The notes: generated by a model not told the origin, from the sequence alone. A stretch of DNA of 45,097 bases from UBA2979 sp963694535 (GCA_963694535.1 CAVODE010000005.1:1-45097); one strand, 5' to 3'. Positions 7,236 to 16,435 are shown, counted from the first letter of the stretch. Made by a program: numbers and translations.

Positions 7236-8060
7236 TTATTTCCATCGTGGGTATGAACCTAACACGTTAACCCAAGAGGTGTATTTACTGATTTCGGCCA
7301 AGGCTTGACCAACATCGTCATCTTTTTCATGACCATGTATGTCAATAGAAAAGACATAATTACCCAGTTGCTGACGTGTAGGCCTTGATTCAATGCGGGA
7401 AAGGTTAATTTTCCTCTCCGCAAATAGCTGTAAAACTTTAACGAGTGAACCCGACTCCTCTGCATCAGAGGTGGTAAATACGAGAGTCGTTTTGTCATCT
7501 CCGCTAGGCCTCGTAACTTGTTTTGCTAGTACTAAAAAACGAGTTGCGTTTTGTTGTTCGTCTCCTATATCAGGCAGTAGAATTTGAGCATTATATTGAC
7601 GGGCTGCTACGGCACCCGCAATTGCCGCACTCGCGTCGTTTGTCGTTGCAGCCTCCACAGCAGCAGTGGTGGACGGCAACGCTACCTGAGTGGCATTAGG
7701 CAGTATTTTAGCCAGTGTAGTGTGACACTGAGCTAAAGCCGAAGGATGGCTATATACCGTTCGAATTGATTCTATCGTCGTGCCAGTTTTAGCAATTAAC
7801 CCATGCTGAATTTTAAGAACGATTTCGCCACAAATTTTAAGGGGAAAGTCAGTCTTTAATAGTAGATCGATAGTTTCTATTGACACTGTTCCAGCGATAG
7901 AATTCTCAAAAGCACAGACAGCAACATCCGAAGTGTCTGCTATTACGCTTTGTATCACTTCTGGAACAGTTGGATATGTAATCAGCTCAGCCACGTCAGA
8001 GTATAGGCGCGCGGCCGCTTCGGTATATGTGCCTGCTGGTCCTAGGTGGGATATCTTCAT
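7236..8060 (-). CDS. pheA: Prephenate dehydratase
   Basis: The enzyme converts prephenate to phenylpyruvate in phenylalanine synthesis. The 274-residue protein starts MKISHLGPAGTYTEAA. It has the catalytic segment NATRFLVL with the essential threonine, and a C-terminal ACT regulatory domain (about 190-270) with the phenylalanine-binding ESRPTRQQLGNYVF. It is the monofunctional form, without chorismate mutase. Feedback control by phenylalanine is expected from the ACT domain. It belongs to the minus-strand run pdxS-pdxT-small ORF-pheA. Confidence 0.95.
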   Translation of the reverse strand: MKISHLGPAGTYTEAAARLYSDVAELITYPTVPEVIQSVIADTSDVAVCAFENSIAGTVSIETIDLLLKTDFPLKICGEIVLKIQHGLIAKTGTTIESIRTVYSHPSALAQCHTTLAKILPNATQVALPSTTAAVEAATTNDASAAIAGAVAARQYNAQILLPDIGDEQQNATRFLVLAKQVTRPSGDDKTTLVFTTSDAEESGSLVKVLQLFAERKINLSRIESRPTRQQLGNYVFSIDIHGHEKDDDVGQALAEISKYTSWVNVLGSYPRWK

Positions 8061-8163
8061 ATCAATAGCCTCTATCGAGCGAGTATCAAGAGTGATTGGT
8101 AATACTTTGCATATTTAATTGTTTATTTACCTCAAATTCTTATCGTTTCAGGAATAGCTTAAT

Positions 8164-8334
8164 TTATTTATGTGAATTGATCGATTCTAGTGTCTTAAGA
8201 CAAGCTGAAAGCATAAAGAGAAAAGCTAACAAGGAGAGTGGCAGAGTTGCGTCATTGAAGGTATTGAGTAGCAATAAACTAACAAATATTCCTAGAACTG
8301 GCAGTGCGATTCTTTTAGTAATTAATTGATACAT
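8164..8334 (-). CDS. Small two-helix membrane protein (56 residues)
   Basis: This short reading frame fills the 318-base gap between pdxT and pheA on the same strand. It begins MYQLITKRIALPVLGIFVSL and has two hydrophobic stretches (about 9-24 and 31-46) joined by a polar turn, ending ESINSHK before TAA. It starts 44 bases after the pdxT stop. The ribosome binding site is weak. No family is recognised. The hydrophobic pattern and co-directional position favour a real gene over the opposite-strand frame in the same place. The remaining about 100 bases up to pheA show nothing clear. Confidence 0.5.
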   Translation of the reverse strand: MYQLITKRIALPVLGIFVSLLLLNTFNDATLPLSLLAFLFMLSACLKTLESINSHK

Positions 8335-8378
8335 TTGATTTCATTCAGGTCTATTCGCGGAGTTTATTTTTTAACTTA

Positions 8379-8969
8379 CTAGTTGTATTGACGTGCCATA
8401 TCTACGAATAATCCATGCATTCGGGCATCATTTGTTAATTCTGGGTGGAATGACGTGGCAAGTAGGTTATTCTCTTTCACAGCAACAATTGAGCCATCTG
8501 AAAGCTTGCCCAAAACACTTACTTCGGGTCCAATCTCTGAGATAATCGGGGCTCTAATAAGAATTGCTTTTATTGGTAGGCCAATTATTCCGTCAACATA
8601 GATATCTTCTTCAAATGAATTAATCTGGGGGCCGAATGCATTTCTCCGTATAGTTATGTCCATCACCGAAATAGTCGGACGATCTAGATCAGGGGCACTT
8701 TTCGCTAACAAAATCGCTCCAGCGCATGTTCCCCAAGTAGGCAATCCCTGTTCGATATGTCCTCGTATTGGGTCTGCTAAATTGAACGAAATTAGTAATC
8801 GTGCGATCGTAGTACTTTCACCACCTGGAATGATTAATCCCTGAATATTTGTCAGTTGTTCGGCATGTCGAATCTCGGCAACTTCCGCTCCGGCCTCACG
8901 TAAGGACGCGGCATGTTCGTGAAAATCTCCTTGTAAGGCAAGCACACCCACAAGAGGTCTTTTGGACAT
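8379..8969 (-). CDS. pdxT: Pyridoxal 5'-phosphate synthase glutaminase subunit PdxT
   Basis: PdxT hydrolyses glutamine and passes ammonia to PdxS. The 196-residue protein begins MSKRPLVGVLALQGDFHEH and has the oxyanion strand GLIIPGGEST, the nucleophile in TWGTCAGAILL and the catalytic His-x-Glu in TSFHPEL, so the triad is complete. It starts at the base after the pdxS stop, which indicates co-translation in the usual pdxST pair. Confidence 0.97.
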   Translation of the reverse strand: MSKRPLVGVLALQGDFHEHAASLREAGAEVAEIRHAEQLTNIQGLIIPGGESTTIARLLISFNLADPIRGHIEQGLPTWGTCAGAILLAKSAPDLDRPTISVMDITIRRNAFGPQINSFEEDIYVDGIIGLPIKAILIRAPIISEIGPEVSVLGKLSDGSIVAVKENNLLATSFHPELTNDARMHGLFVDMARQYN

Positions 8970-9917
8970 TTAATTACCACGCCCTGCCATGAGCTCTTCA
9001 GTTGGAAGCTGTGCTACTGAAAGCCCGCGCATCGCGCTGTCAGGAATTGCTTCTGATACCTCGGCGAGTATTTGTGGGTCTTCGAAGTAAGTAACAGCTT
9101 TAACAATTGCGGATGCCATAGCCTTTTGTTGATTTAAGCGATCAGTTTCATTAGTGACATCGGCAGCTGATTTAAATATTCCAGATCCAACGAAGACACC
9201 TTCAGCACCGAGTTGCATCATTAATGCAGCATCAGCCGGACTTGCCACTCCACCAGCAGAAAAATTAACAACGGGTAATTTTCCTGTGTCAGCGACAGTG
9301 CTCAAGAGTTCTATAGGGACCTGAAGATTTTTGGCAGCTGTGAATAACTCGTCTTTGAGCATTGAGGAGAGTTTTCGAATTTCACCATTAATTGTTCTTA
9401 AATGTCGAACAGCTTCGACTATATCTCCTGTTCCTGCCTCACCCTTTGTTCTAATCATGGCAGCTCCTTCAGAAATTCTCCTCAAGGCCTCCCCGAGGTT
9501 TCTGGCACCGCATACAAAAGGCACCGCAAAGTCAGACTTGTCAATATGATTGTCTTCGTCGGCGACTGTAAGGACTTCTGATTCATCAATATAATCCACA
9601 CCGAGTGATTCTAGAATTTGGGCTTCGACAAAGTGTCCTATACGAGCTTTAGCCATAACCGGAATGGAGACCGAAGCTTGAATTTCCTTAATAAGCTTTA
9701 CGTGACTCATTCGAGCAACACCGCCATCTTTGCGGATATCAGAGGGAACTCTTTCCAGAGCCATGACAGCAACTGCTCCTGATTCTTGAGCAACTTCAGC
9801 CTGCTGTGCGGTCACAACATCCATTATGACCCCTCCTTTTAGCATTTGTGCGAGACCAGACTTGACGGTCCAAGTACCGGTGGACCCATTGTTTTCACTC
9901 GATGAATTAGTTGACAT
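8970..9917 (-). CDS. pdxS: Pyridoxal 5'-phosphate synthase lyase subunit PdxS
   Basis: PdxS builds PLP from ribose 5-phosphate, glyceraldehyde 3-phosphate and ammonia (the DXP-independent vitamin B6 route). The 315-residue TIM barrel shows the catalytic lysine region VMAKARIGHFVEAQ, the phosphate loop NFSAGGVASPADAALMM and the C-terminal LPTEELMAGRG. The first 22 residues are a Ser/Asn-rich extension. AGGAG lies seven bases before the ATG. It is divergent from the metallophosphatase gene with only about 40-67 bases between the starts. Confidence 0.98.
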   Translation of the reverse strand: MSTNSSSENNGSTGTWTVKSGLAQMLKGGVIMDVVTAQQAEVAQESGAVAVMALERVPSDIRKDGGVARMSHVKLIKEIQASVSIPVMAKARIGHFVEAQILESLGVDYIDESEVLTVADEDNHIDKSDFAVPFVCGARNLGEALRRISEGAAMIRTKGEAGTGDIVEAVRHLRTINGEIRKLSSMLKDELFTAAKNLQVPIELLSTVADTGKLPVVNFSAGGVASPADAALMMQLGAEGVFVGSGIFKSAADVTNETDRLNQQKAMASAIVKAVTYFEDPQILAEVSEAIPDSAMRGLSVAQLPTEELMAGRGN

Positions 9918-9957
9918 GGCATGCTCCTATATAGCTTTGACTCAATTGTAACCTTTA

Positions 9958-10590
9958 GTGACGAAATATCCTTATAGTTTTATCATGACTTCAATTCAGC
10001 CCCAACGTTCATGGCTTGATCATCATGATTTTACCGAGGAATTCCCTAACGGAATGTTAATAGGATTAGTTTCTGACACTCATATTCCGGAGGCGCGGTT
10101 TGACGTTTTTGATGAAGCATACGAGGCCCTACGAGGAGTAGACCTCATTTTACATGCTGGAGATATGCACGACATAGCAGTTTTAGATTATTTTGAGAGC
10201 AGATCTGCCACTCAGGTTCTTGGGGTATGTGGAAATGGTGATGATGGTTCAAGTGGCCGGGAGGTCGCTCCAATTGATCCACGTTTACCTTACAACCAGT
10301 CAATCGTGCTTGGCGACAAAAGAATTGGCATGACTCATGATTTTCCTGATAGACCCTATGCTCATTTGTCTTCTATAGAAGAAAGAATGGACAGACATTT
10401 TGAAGGACCAGTTGATATAGTTGTGGCAGGCGACACACATGTCCCAGTTGTAGTCCAATGGGATGATGTACTGATAGTAAACTCAGGTTCTCCGACTTTC
10501 CCAAGAAATTTGCAGACTCAATTGGGTACTATTGGATTTCTTGATTTAAGAAACGGCAAGGTGGATGCCTGGCTTGAACAATTGCATTGA
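9958..10590 (+). CDS. YfcE/MJ0936-type metallophosphoesterase
   Basis: The protein belongs to the calcineurin-like phosphoesterases. It shows the metal motif D40-x-H42 (VSDTHIPE), GD at 68-69 (LHAGDMHD), N93 (CGNGDD), H127 (GMTHDF) and G158-D-T-H161. In relatives the last motif is normally GHTH, so one metal-binding histidine is replaced by Asp159, which may still coordinate. The substrate is unknown. The start is uncertain: GTG 9958 or ATG 9985, neither with a ribosome binding site. A TATAGT box at 9973-9978 lies six bases before ATG 9985, which would suit a leaderless message. Confidence 0.85.
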   Translation: MTKYPYSFIMTSIQPQRSWLDHHDFTEEFPNGMLIGLVSDTHIPEARFDVFDEAYEALRGVDLILHAGDMHDIAVLDYFESRSATQVLGVCGNGDDGSSGREVAPIDPRLPYNQSIVLGDKRIGMTHDFPDRPYAHLSSIEERMDRHFEGPVDIVVAGDTHVPVVVQWDDVLIVNSGSPTFPRNLQTQLGTIGFLDLRNGKVDAWLEQLH

Positions 10591-10617
10591 TATGCGACAA
10601 AGTAGAGGAATGCAGAC

Positions 10618-12168
10618 TTGTCCTTAGGCGAACGAGAACAAATTGCAGAGATTGAATTACTAGTAAAGATAATCCCTGAAAGAATAGCCACATTTGTTCG
10701 GTCGAAAAATGTGGCTAACTTGGTTGAAATCATTCTTGATCTTGGTAGGTTGCCAGTAGTTCGTTTTGTTGATGGTGACGAATTGATTGATGATCTCCCG
10801 GTTACGGAGCAAGAGATCGCCGGAATAGTGGCACAGTTATCGGAATTTGGTTCAGATAATAGAGCAGGAATTCCTAGGACACTTCATAGAATTTCGGCAC
10901 TTAGAAACCGCGGTGGAGTCATCGTTGGCCTTACCTGTAGAATTGGGAGATCAATAGGCGGATCTGGAAAGGCGCTCAGTGATCTGATTGAATTGGGGAG
11001 CAGCGTGCTTCTACTTGGCGCGCCGGGTGTAGGTAAAACAACGATGTTGAGGGACATAGCGCGAACTTATGCTGATGAACTATCCAAACGAGTTGTAATA
11101 GTCGACACGTCAAATGAGATCGGTGGCGACGGAGACATCCCTCATTCCGGGATAGGATCGGCTCGCCGCATGCAGGTTCCTAAACCTCAATCACAGCACG
11201 AAGTGATGATTGAGGCTGTAGAAAATCACACACCTGAGGTTATAGTAATTGACGAAATAGGCAGTTTGGCCGAAGCTGAGGCAGCAAGGACTATAGCAGA
11301 ACGCGGAGTTACTTTAATAGCTACGGCACATGGCACGCGACTCATAAACTTGATGAAAAATCCAACATTATCTGATCTTATAGGTGGGATTGAGTCAGTC
11401 ACTTTGTCAGATGAGGAAGCCCGACGTCGTAATACTCAGAAAACGGTTCTAGAGCGAAGAAATTCGCCGACATTTGAATCATTAGTGGAGATTAATTCTT
11501 TTTATGAATACGCGATCCATGGAGATGTAGCACTTACTGTTGATAAACTTCTGCGTGGAGAGGACGTACGTGCGGAACTCCGCAGAGTAGATAAGACAGG
11601 GATAATAGAATCTGCTCAGGAATTAGTGCTAGATTCCGTTCTTGATCCAATACCGGCTGAGGATGTCGAAATCTCGTCAGAAGGTGAGACGTTTGACTCG
11701 GAAAATGGAGCTACACAGAGACTGTTGCCTTTTGGAGTTTCAAGGGCAAGACTTGAGAAAGCTATTCAAGTTACAAAATCAAATGCAATTGTCGTAGACT
11801 CTTTAACTGAAACCGATGCGATTGTGACCTTGCGGCCATACTATCGAAGGCGATCAGGCCCTTTAAAGGCCGCTGAGAATATCGGAATTCCAATATACGT
11901 GTTAAGGAACAATACACAGCATCAGATAGAGCGCCAGTTGTTACTAATAACTGACACTAATCCTCGAACCGATGATCTAACCAATAAAGCTTTGGAGGAG
12001 ACCGAGGAAGCATCTACTTCTATAAGGATGTATGGCGGAGGGCAGGTAGAGCTGTCACCGCAGAATTCCTACATTCGAAGATTACAGCATGAGTTGGTAG
12101 AGCGGCATGGTTTAAGATCCGCATCAAAGGGACGAGAGCCCTATAAACGTGTGGTTGTGTGGTCATGA
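10618..12168 (+). CDS. R3H domain AAA ATPase (SpoIIIAA-like)
   Basis: The 516-residue protein starts at TTG 10618, with AGAGGA upstream; the nearby ATG at 10610 runs into a stop. The ATPase core has Walker A at 134-141 (GAPGVGKT) and Walker B near 210 (VIVIDEIGS), resembling the SpoIIIAA/PilT-type ATPases. The extreme C-terminus is an R3H single-stranded nucleic-acid-binding domain (RRLQHELVERHGL). This architecture is known as a conserved hypothetical in cyanobacteria and Chloroflexota, with no settled function. Its stop overlaps the tmk start (ATGA), pointing to translational coupling. Confidence 0.88.
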   Translation: MSLGEREQIAEIELLVKIIPERIATFVRSKNVANLVEIILDLGRLPVVRFVDGDELIDDLPVTEQEIAGIVAQLSEFGSDNRAGIPRTLHRISALRNRGGVIVGLTCRIGRSIGGSGKALSDLIELGSSVLLLGAPGVGKTTMLRDIARTYADELSKRVVIVDTSNEIGGDGDIPHSGIGSARRMQVPKPQSQHEVMIEAVENHTPEVIVIDEIGSLAEAEAARTIAERGVTLIATAHGTRLINLMKNPTLSDLIGGIESVTLSDEEARRRNTQKTVLERRNSPTFESLVEINSFYEYAIHGDVALTVDKLLRGEDVRAELRRVDKTGIIESAQELVLDSVLDPIPAEDVEISSEGETFDSENGATQRLLPFGVSRARLEKAIQVTKSNAIVVDSLTETDAIVTLRPYYRRRSGPLKAAENIGIPIYVLRNNTQHQIERQLLLITDTNPRTDDLTNKALEETEEASTSIRMYGGGQVELSPQNSYIRRLQHELVERHGLRSASKGREPYKRVVVWS

Positions 12169-12872
12169 ATGATATTTTTGATACACCTAGAGGATTATTC
12201 CTGAGTCTTGAAGGCGGGGAAGGAACTGGTAAAAGTTCACTTAGCAGCACTCTCAGTGCAAAGTTAATGGAATTGGATTTGGAAGTAACAATATGTCGCG
12301 AGCCTGGTGGAACTGTTATAGGTGAGCGTCTGCGAAAAGCATTGTTCAATAATGAGGATCAGGATCACCGAGAGAAACCTTTCATTAATCCTGATCCGCG
12401 GACAGAATTGCTCGTCTTTTCGGCAGCTCGGTCACAGCTCATTACAGAGGTTATCCGGCCAGCACTGAATTCTGGGAATATAGTTATTTGTGATAGATAT
12501 GTTGATTCAACTTTTGCGTATCAGCATTATGGCCGTGGTTTGAGCTATGAGTTAATTGACGAAACTGTTAATTTGACGATAAATGGATTGATGCCTTCTA
12601 TAACTTTTCTTTTGGATTTGGACCCACGGGAGGGTCTTCGTCGTCATGGAATAGAAGATCAGATGAATTTATTTGGAGATTCTGAGCGCATAGGGGGCAA
12701 CAATTACCTTGATTTTGAGTCATTAGACTTTCATGATCGGGTTCGATCTGGTTATCTAGAAATGGCAGCTAAAGATCAGGATAGGTGGATGGTGCTGGAC
12801 GCTAATCTTTCGCCAAGTGAATTGACTCGCTTAGCTTTCGAGAGAATGGCTTTGTATTTGCGATCTAAATAA
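12165..12872 (+). CDS. tmk: Thymidylate kinase
   Basis: Tmk phosphorylates dTMP to dTDP for DNA synthesis. The 235-residue protein has the P-loop LEGGEGTGKSS, the REPGGT motif, the substrate segment VICDRYVDSTFAYQ and the lid region around LDPREGLRRHG. ATG 12165 overlaps the TGA of the R3H gene; an in-frame GTG at 12159 is also open but less likely. The family is usually about 205-215 residues. The extra length comes from an insertion around residues 57-70 and a longer C-terminal part. Confidence 0.96.
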   Translation: MNDIFDTPRGLFLSLEGGEGTGKSSLSSTLSAKLMELDLEVTICREPGGTVIGERLRKALFNNEDQDHREKPFINPDPRTELLVFSAARSQLITEVIRPALNSGNIVICDRYVDSTFAYQHYGRGLSYELIDETVNLTINGLMPSITFLLDLDPREGLRRHGIEDQMNLFGDSERIGGNNYLDFESLDFHDRVRSGYLEMAAKDQDRWMVLDANLSPSELTRLAFERMALYLRSK

Positions 12873-12903
12873 TATTGGTCGTTTCAAACTTTAGTTTTGG
12901 ATA

Positions 12904-12909
12904 TATAAT
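12904..12909 (+). promoter_or_regulatory. Candidate -10 box upstream of the thiolase gene
   Basis: An exact TATAAT stands in the 89-base gap before the thiolase gene, 58 bases before its start. The -35 region is poor (TTTCAA at 12882-12887, 16-base spacing), so the call rests on the -10 box alone. Confidence 0.3.
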
Positions 12910-12961
12910 GGGCATCAAAGTGAATCCGTAAGTAACGGTTTCAATTTGTTTATCAGGGGGG

Positions 12962-14146
12962 ATGATGGACGACATAGTAATAATTAGCGGTTGCCGGACG
13001 GCAATAGGAACGTTTGGGGGTGCGCTGAGCGAAACTCCTGCGTCTGACTTAGCGGCTCACGTAATCAAAGAGAGCGTGGTAAGAGCAAAGCTAAAGCCCG
13101 ATCAAATTGATCAGGTGATACTTGGCTGTGTAGGTCAGGTAGCTGAAGATGGATATATTGCAAGGCATGCTTCAATTAAAGCTGGACTTCCGATTGAGAC
13201 CCCAGCTTACACGGTTAATCGAATATGCGGTTCTGGCTTGGAGGCAATCAATACAGCAGCACGCTGGATTGAAACGGGTGACGCCGAAATAGTAGTAGCT
13301 GGCGGTGCTGAGAACATGTCACTAATGCCATATTATGTTCGAAAGGCTCGCTATGGTTATCGATATGGGGATGGCGTGCTTGAAGATGGTACTCAGGATC
13401 TAGTAACAGATCCATTTGAAAACTATCCGATGGGTATAACTGCTGAAAATTTGGCAGAACAATTCGAGGTTTCACGATCGTTGCAGGATGAGTACGCTTT
13501 ACGCTCACAACAGCGCGCAGCGGCAGCTATCGCAGATGGAAGATTTACAGATCAAATTCATCCAATTGAAGTAAAGCAGGGTAGAAAAATATTTGTTTTT
13601 GATACAGACGAACATCCCCGTGAAACCACTATTGACACACTCGGTGGTTTGCGACCGGCTTTTAAACCTGATGGATCCGTTACCGCTGGTAATTCTTCGG
13701 GAATAAATGATGGTGCTGCGGCCGTGGTGGTTACAACGGCGAAGAAGGCTGCTGAACTTGGGTTGACTCCAAGGCTCAGAATGGTAGCTCGAGCCGAGTC
13801 GGGTGTTGACTGGAAAATAATGGGTTCCGGACCAATCCCAGCTATCAGAAAAGTGCTTGGCAGGGCAGAGCTATCGGTTGGTGATATGGATGTCATCGAG
13901 CTTAATGAAGCGTTTGCTTCAGTGACGGCAGCTTGTTCGACGGTTTTGGATCTTCCGGTGGAGAAAACAAATCCTAATGGTGGTGCAATAGCTCTAGGAC
14001 ATCCAGTTGGTGCAACTGGAACTATTCTTGTCGTCAAGGCGATGCATGAACTTGAACGTACTGGGGGGAAGTATGGTTTAGTTTCACTTTGTATTGGTGG
14101 TGGGCAAGGCATAGCTAGTGTGTTTGAGAGACTTCCGGGCTCGTAG
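12962..14146 (+). CDS. Acetyl-CoA acetyltransferase (thiolase)
   Basis: The 394-residue protein is a thiolase II, which condenses or cleaves acyl-CoA units. The first nucleophile is C89 in NRICGSGLEA. The basic catalytic elements are GHPVGATG and the second cysteine in CIGGGQG, so all catalytic residues are present. A further family marker is NEAFAS. Two ATGs, at 12962 and 12965, follow AGGGGGG; the second is better spaced. Whether it serves biosynthesis (acetoacetyl-CoA) or beta-oxidation cannot be told from the sequence. The neighbours thrB and lysC do not decide it. Confidence 0.95.
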   Translation: MMDDIVIISGCRTAIGTFGGALSETPASDLAAHVIKESVVRAKLKPDQIDQVILGCVGQVAEDGYIARHASIKAGLPIETPAYTVNRICGSGLEAINTAARWIETGDAEIVVAGGAENMSLMPYYVRKARYGYRYGDGVLEDGTQDLVTDPFENYPMGITAENLAEQFEVSRSLQDEYALRSQQRAAAAIADGRFTDQIHPIEVKQGRKIFVFDTDEHPRETTIDTLGGLRPAFKPDGSVTAGNSSGINDGAAAVVVTTAKKAAELGLTPRLRMVARAESGVDWKIMGSGPIPAIRKVLGRAELSVGDMDVIELNEAFASVTAACSTVLDLPVEKTNPNGGAIALGHPVGATGTILVVKAMHELERTGGKYGLVSLCIGGGQGIASVFERLPGS

Positions 14147-14222
14147 ATAGGACGCCGAATCTAGCGATAAGGATGAGTTTTTAAAGAGTTTTGATAAATT
14201 TTATTAGGCTAATCGGAGACTA

Positions 14223-15155
14223 ATGATTAACTCCAAGGTAGTGGTTAAAGCACCGGCGAGCTCGGGAAATATGGGCTCAGGATTTGACTGTTTAGGTATG
14301 GCTTTGGACTGGTTTTCGGAATTTGAATTTACGTTTGGTTTACACGTTGAGGGCGCGAGCAAAAATAACTACTCATCATCATCCCAAGTAATAAGCTCAA
14401 TGGCATCGGACGCAGCCCGTTACGGGTTATCGATTATGGGTGAATCAGAGATGGATGTATCAGTTATTTATCGAGGTGACATGCCAGTCGGTAGCGGACT
14501 AGGCACTTCAGCAATGGCTCGCTCTGCTGGCGTAATCGCGGCAGCAGAGGTGACAGGACGTCGAGTTAAGGACGATGAGCTATTCGCGATTGCACTTGAA
14601 TTGGAGGGTCATGCTGACAACTTATATCCAGCTTTTTATGGAGGAATTCAGTTAGCGATCCCTGACTCGAAAACTTCAGGCTTAACTCATCTATCTTTGC
14701 AGTATGCTGACGATTTAGATGTCGTAATGCTGATACCTGAGTTTTCTATGCCTACTGACGAGTCAAGGGAAATTATTCCAGAGTTGGTGAGTATCAGGGA
14801 TGCAGTTCATAATATGAGTCGGGTGGCGCTTCTGGTTATGGCGTTTTATGAAAAACGGTATGAGTTGCTAGGTGAAGCCTTTCGAGATGTTTTACACCAG
14901 CCGGTCAGAAGTAAGCTCTTTCCAGCTATGTATTCGCTACTAGAGGCGGCTACTAGCGCTGGTGCATATGGATCTTTTTTGTCAGGAGGAGGATCAACCG
15001 TGGCGGCGCTATCAGATCCTACAGAAACTCAGTCTATTTTGGCGGCATTGCGAGCTTGTGCCTCTGAAAACGGGCTTCAATTTCAGGATCGGATAAGTAA
15101 AATTGGTGGACGAGGCGCATATGTTATTGATTCGAAATTGGAGAACCTACAATAA
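14223..15155 (+). CDS. thrB: Homoserine kinase
   Basis: This GHMP-family kinase phosphorylates homoserine in threonine synthesis. The 310-residue protein has the N-terminal motif VKAPASSGNMGSGFDCLGMA, the ATP-binding loop MPVGSGLGTSAMARSAG and the C-terminal motif SGGGSTVAAL. The length is normal. The stop TAA overlaps the first base of the lysC ATG, so thrB and lysC are very probably co-translated as part of the aspartate-family amino acid pathway. Confidence 0.93.
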   Translation: MINSKVVVKAPASSGNMGSGFDCLGMALDWFSEFEFTFGLHVEGASKNNYSSSSQVISSMASDAARYGLSIMGESEMDVSVIYRGDMPVGSGLGTSAMARSAGVIAAAEVTGRRVKDDELFAIALELEGHADNLYPAFYGGIQLAIPDSKTSGLTHLSLQYADDLDVVMLIPEFSMPTDESREIIPELVSIRDAVHNMSRVALLVMAFYEKRYELLGEAFRDVLHQPVRSKLFPAMYSLLEAATSAGAYGSFLSGGGSTVAALSDPTETQSILAALRACASENGLQFQDRISKIGGRGAYVIDSKLENLQ

Positions 15156-16387
15156 TGAGCCAAAAATCGCAGGTTCTAGTTAGGAAATATGGTGGCTCGT
15201 CTCTCGCTACGACAGGTCATATCGAGCGCGTAGCTGAACAAATATCGCAGGTCTGCGAAGCTGGGCTATCAGCAGTTGTGGTCGTTTCAGCAATGGGAGA
15301 TACCACTGATGAGCTAGTAGAAATGGTGTCAGAAATAACAGACCGCCCGTCGGGACGCGAGTATGATGCATTACTTTCGACAGGTGAAATAGTATCGAGT
15401 GCGTTGTTGTCTATGGCGTTACATAAAAGAGGAATAGAAGCTTTGTCGTTGAGTGGGGCACAAGCTGGAATAAAGACAACAGCCATGTTTAGGGATGCTC
15501 GTATCGAGAACATAGATGTTCGCAAACTACGGGATCGGCTACCGGATCGCGGTTGCCTAATAATTGCAGGATTTCAAGGAGTGGATGAGAATCAGGACAC
15601 CACAACTCTGGGAAGAGGTGGGTCCGATACTACTGCAGTTGCTCTTGCTGCAGCATTAAATACGGGTACCTGTGAAATTTTTACAGATGTTGCGGGTGTT
15701 TACACTTCGGATCCACGTATATGCCCATTAGCACGACCATTACTCGATATCTCCTATGATGAAATGCTGGAGATGGCCACTACTGGCGCCGGCGTACTGC
15801 ATCCACGAGCAGTGGAAGTGGGACAAGATTATGACGTTACAATTCATGTCCGGTCGACTATTGATCCGGAGTCAGCAGGCACTCTCATTCGGAAAGAGGC
15901 ATTAATGGAGAAAGAAAAAAAAGCGCGGGCCGTTACGCACCAACTTAGGGTAGCGAAGATAACTTTGCGAGGGCTAACGGACCAGCCAGGCATAGCAGCC
16001 AAATTATTCGAGCCATTAACTGAGGCAGGTGTTTCAGTTGATACGATAGTTCAAAATGCTTCGGTCGAGGGTAAAACAGATTTAACGTTTACAGTGGCAC
16101 CGGATCTTTTGAACGACGCAGTAGAAGCAGTTAAGGTAGCTCAAAAAACATTAGGTATTGCGGAAGTGATTACTAACCCTGACTTAGGCACGGTGTCCGT
16201 TGTGGGGTCAGGCATGACTAATTCACCGGGCTACGCCGCTCGGATGTTCAGAACTCTTACAGATTCAGATGTGAACATAGACATGATATCTACTTCAGAT
16301 ATACGTATTACTTGTGTAGTTAGATCTGAAGATGTTGAAAAATCAGTAGTATCCCTAAATGCTGCATTTGATCTCGGAATTGACTAG
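15155..16387 (+). CDS. lysC: Aspartate kinase
   Basis: This is the first committed enzyme of lysine, threonine and methionine synthesis. The 410-residue protein begins with the kinase signature VRKYGGSSLA and has the catalytic core with STGEIVSSALLS and GRGGSDTTAVALA. Two C-terminal ACT domains occupy about residues 265-405 (LTDQPGIAAKLFEPL and NSPGYAARMFRTL), which implies feedback control by lysine and/or threonine. It is the monofunctional form. It overlaps the thrB stop by one base. Confidence 0.96.
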   Translation: MSQKSQVLVRKYGGSSLATTGHIERVAEQISQVCEAGLSAVVVVSAMGDTTDELVEMVSEITDRPSGREYDALLSTGEIVSSALLSMALHKRGIEALSLSGAQAGIKTTAMFRDARIENIDVRKLRDRLPDRGCLIIAGFQGVDENQDTTTLGRGGSDTTAVALAAALNTGTCEIFTDVAGVYTSDPRICPLARPLLDISYDEMLEMATTGAGVLHPRAVEVGQDYDVTIHVRSTIDPESAGTLIRKEALMEKEKKARAVTHQLRVAKITLRGLTDQPGIAAKLFEPLTEAGVSVDTIVQNASVEGKTDLTFTVAPDLLNDAVEAVKVAQKTLGIAEVITNPDLGTVSVVGSGMTNSPGYAARMFRTLTDSDVNIDMISTSDIRITCVVRSEDVEKSVVSLNAAFDLGID

Positions 16388-16405
16388 GTTAGATGCCTCA
16401 AAATC

Positions 16406-16435
16406 TTGCAAGATTGGGTTTAAGAGTGGTATTAT
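16406..16435 (+). promoter_or_regulatory. Candidate sigma-70 promoter for dnaE
   Basis: TTGCAA at 16406-16411 and TATTAT at 16430-16435 are separated by 18 bases, giving four and five matches of six to the consensus. The site lies in the 109-base gap between lysC and dnaE, about 60 bases before the dnaE ATG. Confidence 0.4.

Noticed and set aside
8096..8329. Plus-strand frame of 77 codons in the pdxT-pheA gap
   Set aside because: It is opposite to its neighbours, has no ribosome binding site and lacks a protein-like pattern. The minus-strand two-helix frame in the same place is better.
13558..14112. Minus-strand 184-codon frame
   Set aside because: It lies antisense within the thiolase gene, whose catalytic motifs are all present; the frame is a shadow.
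16402..16415. AATCTTGCAAGATT palindrome as a terminator after lysC
   Set aside because: It has no loop or following T run; part of it instead fits a -35 box for dnaE.
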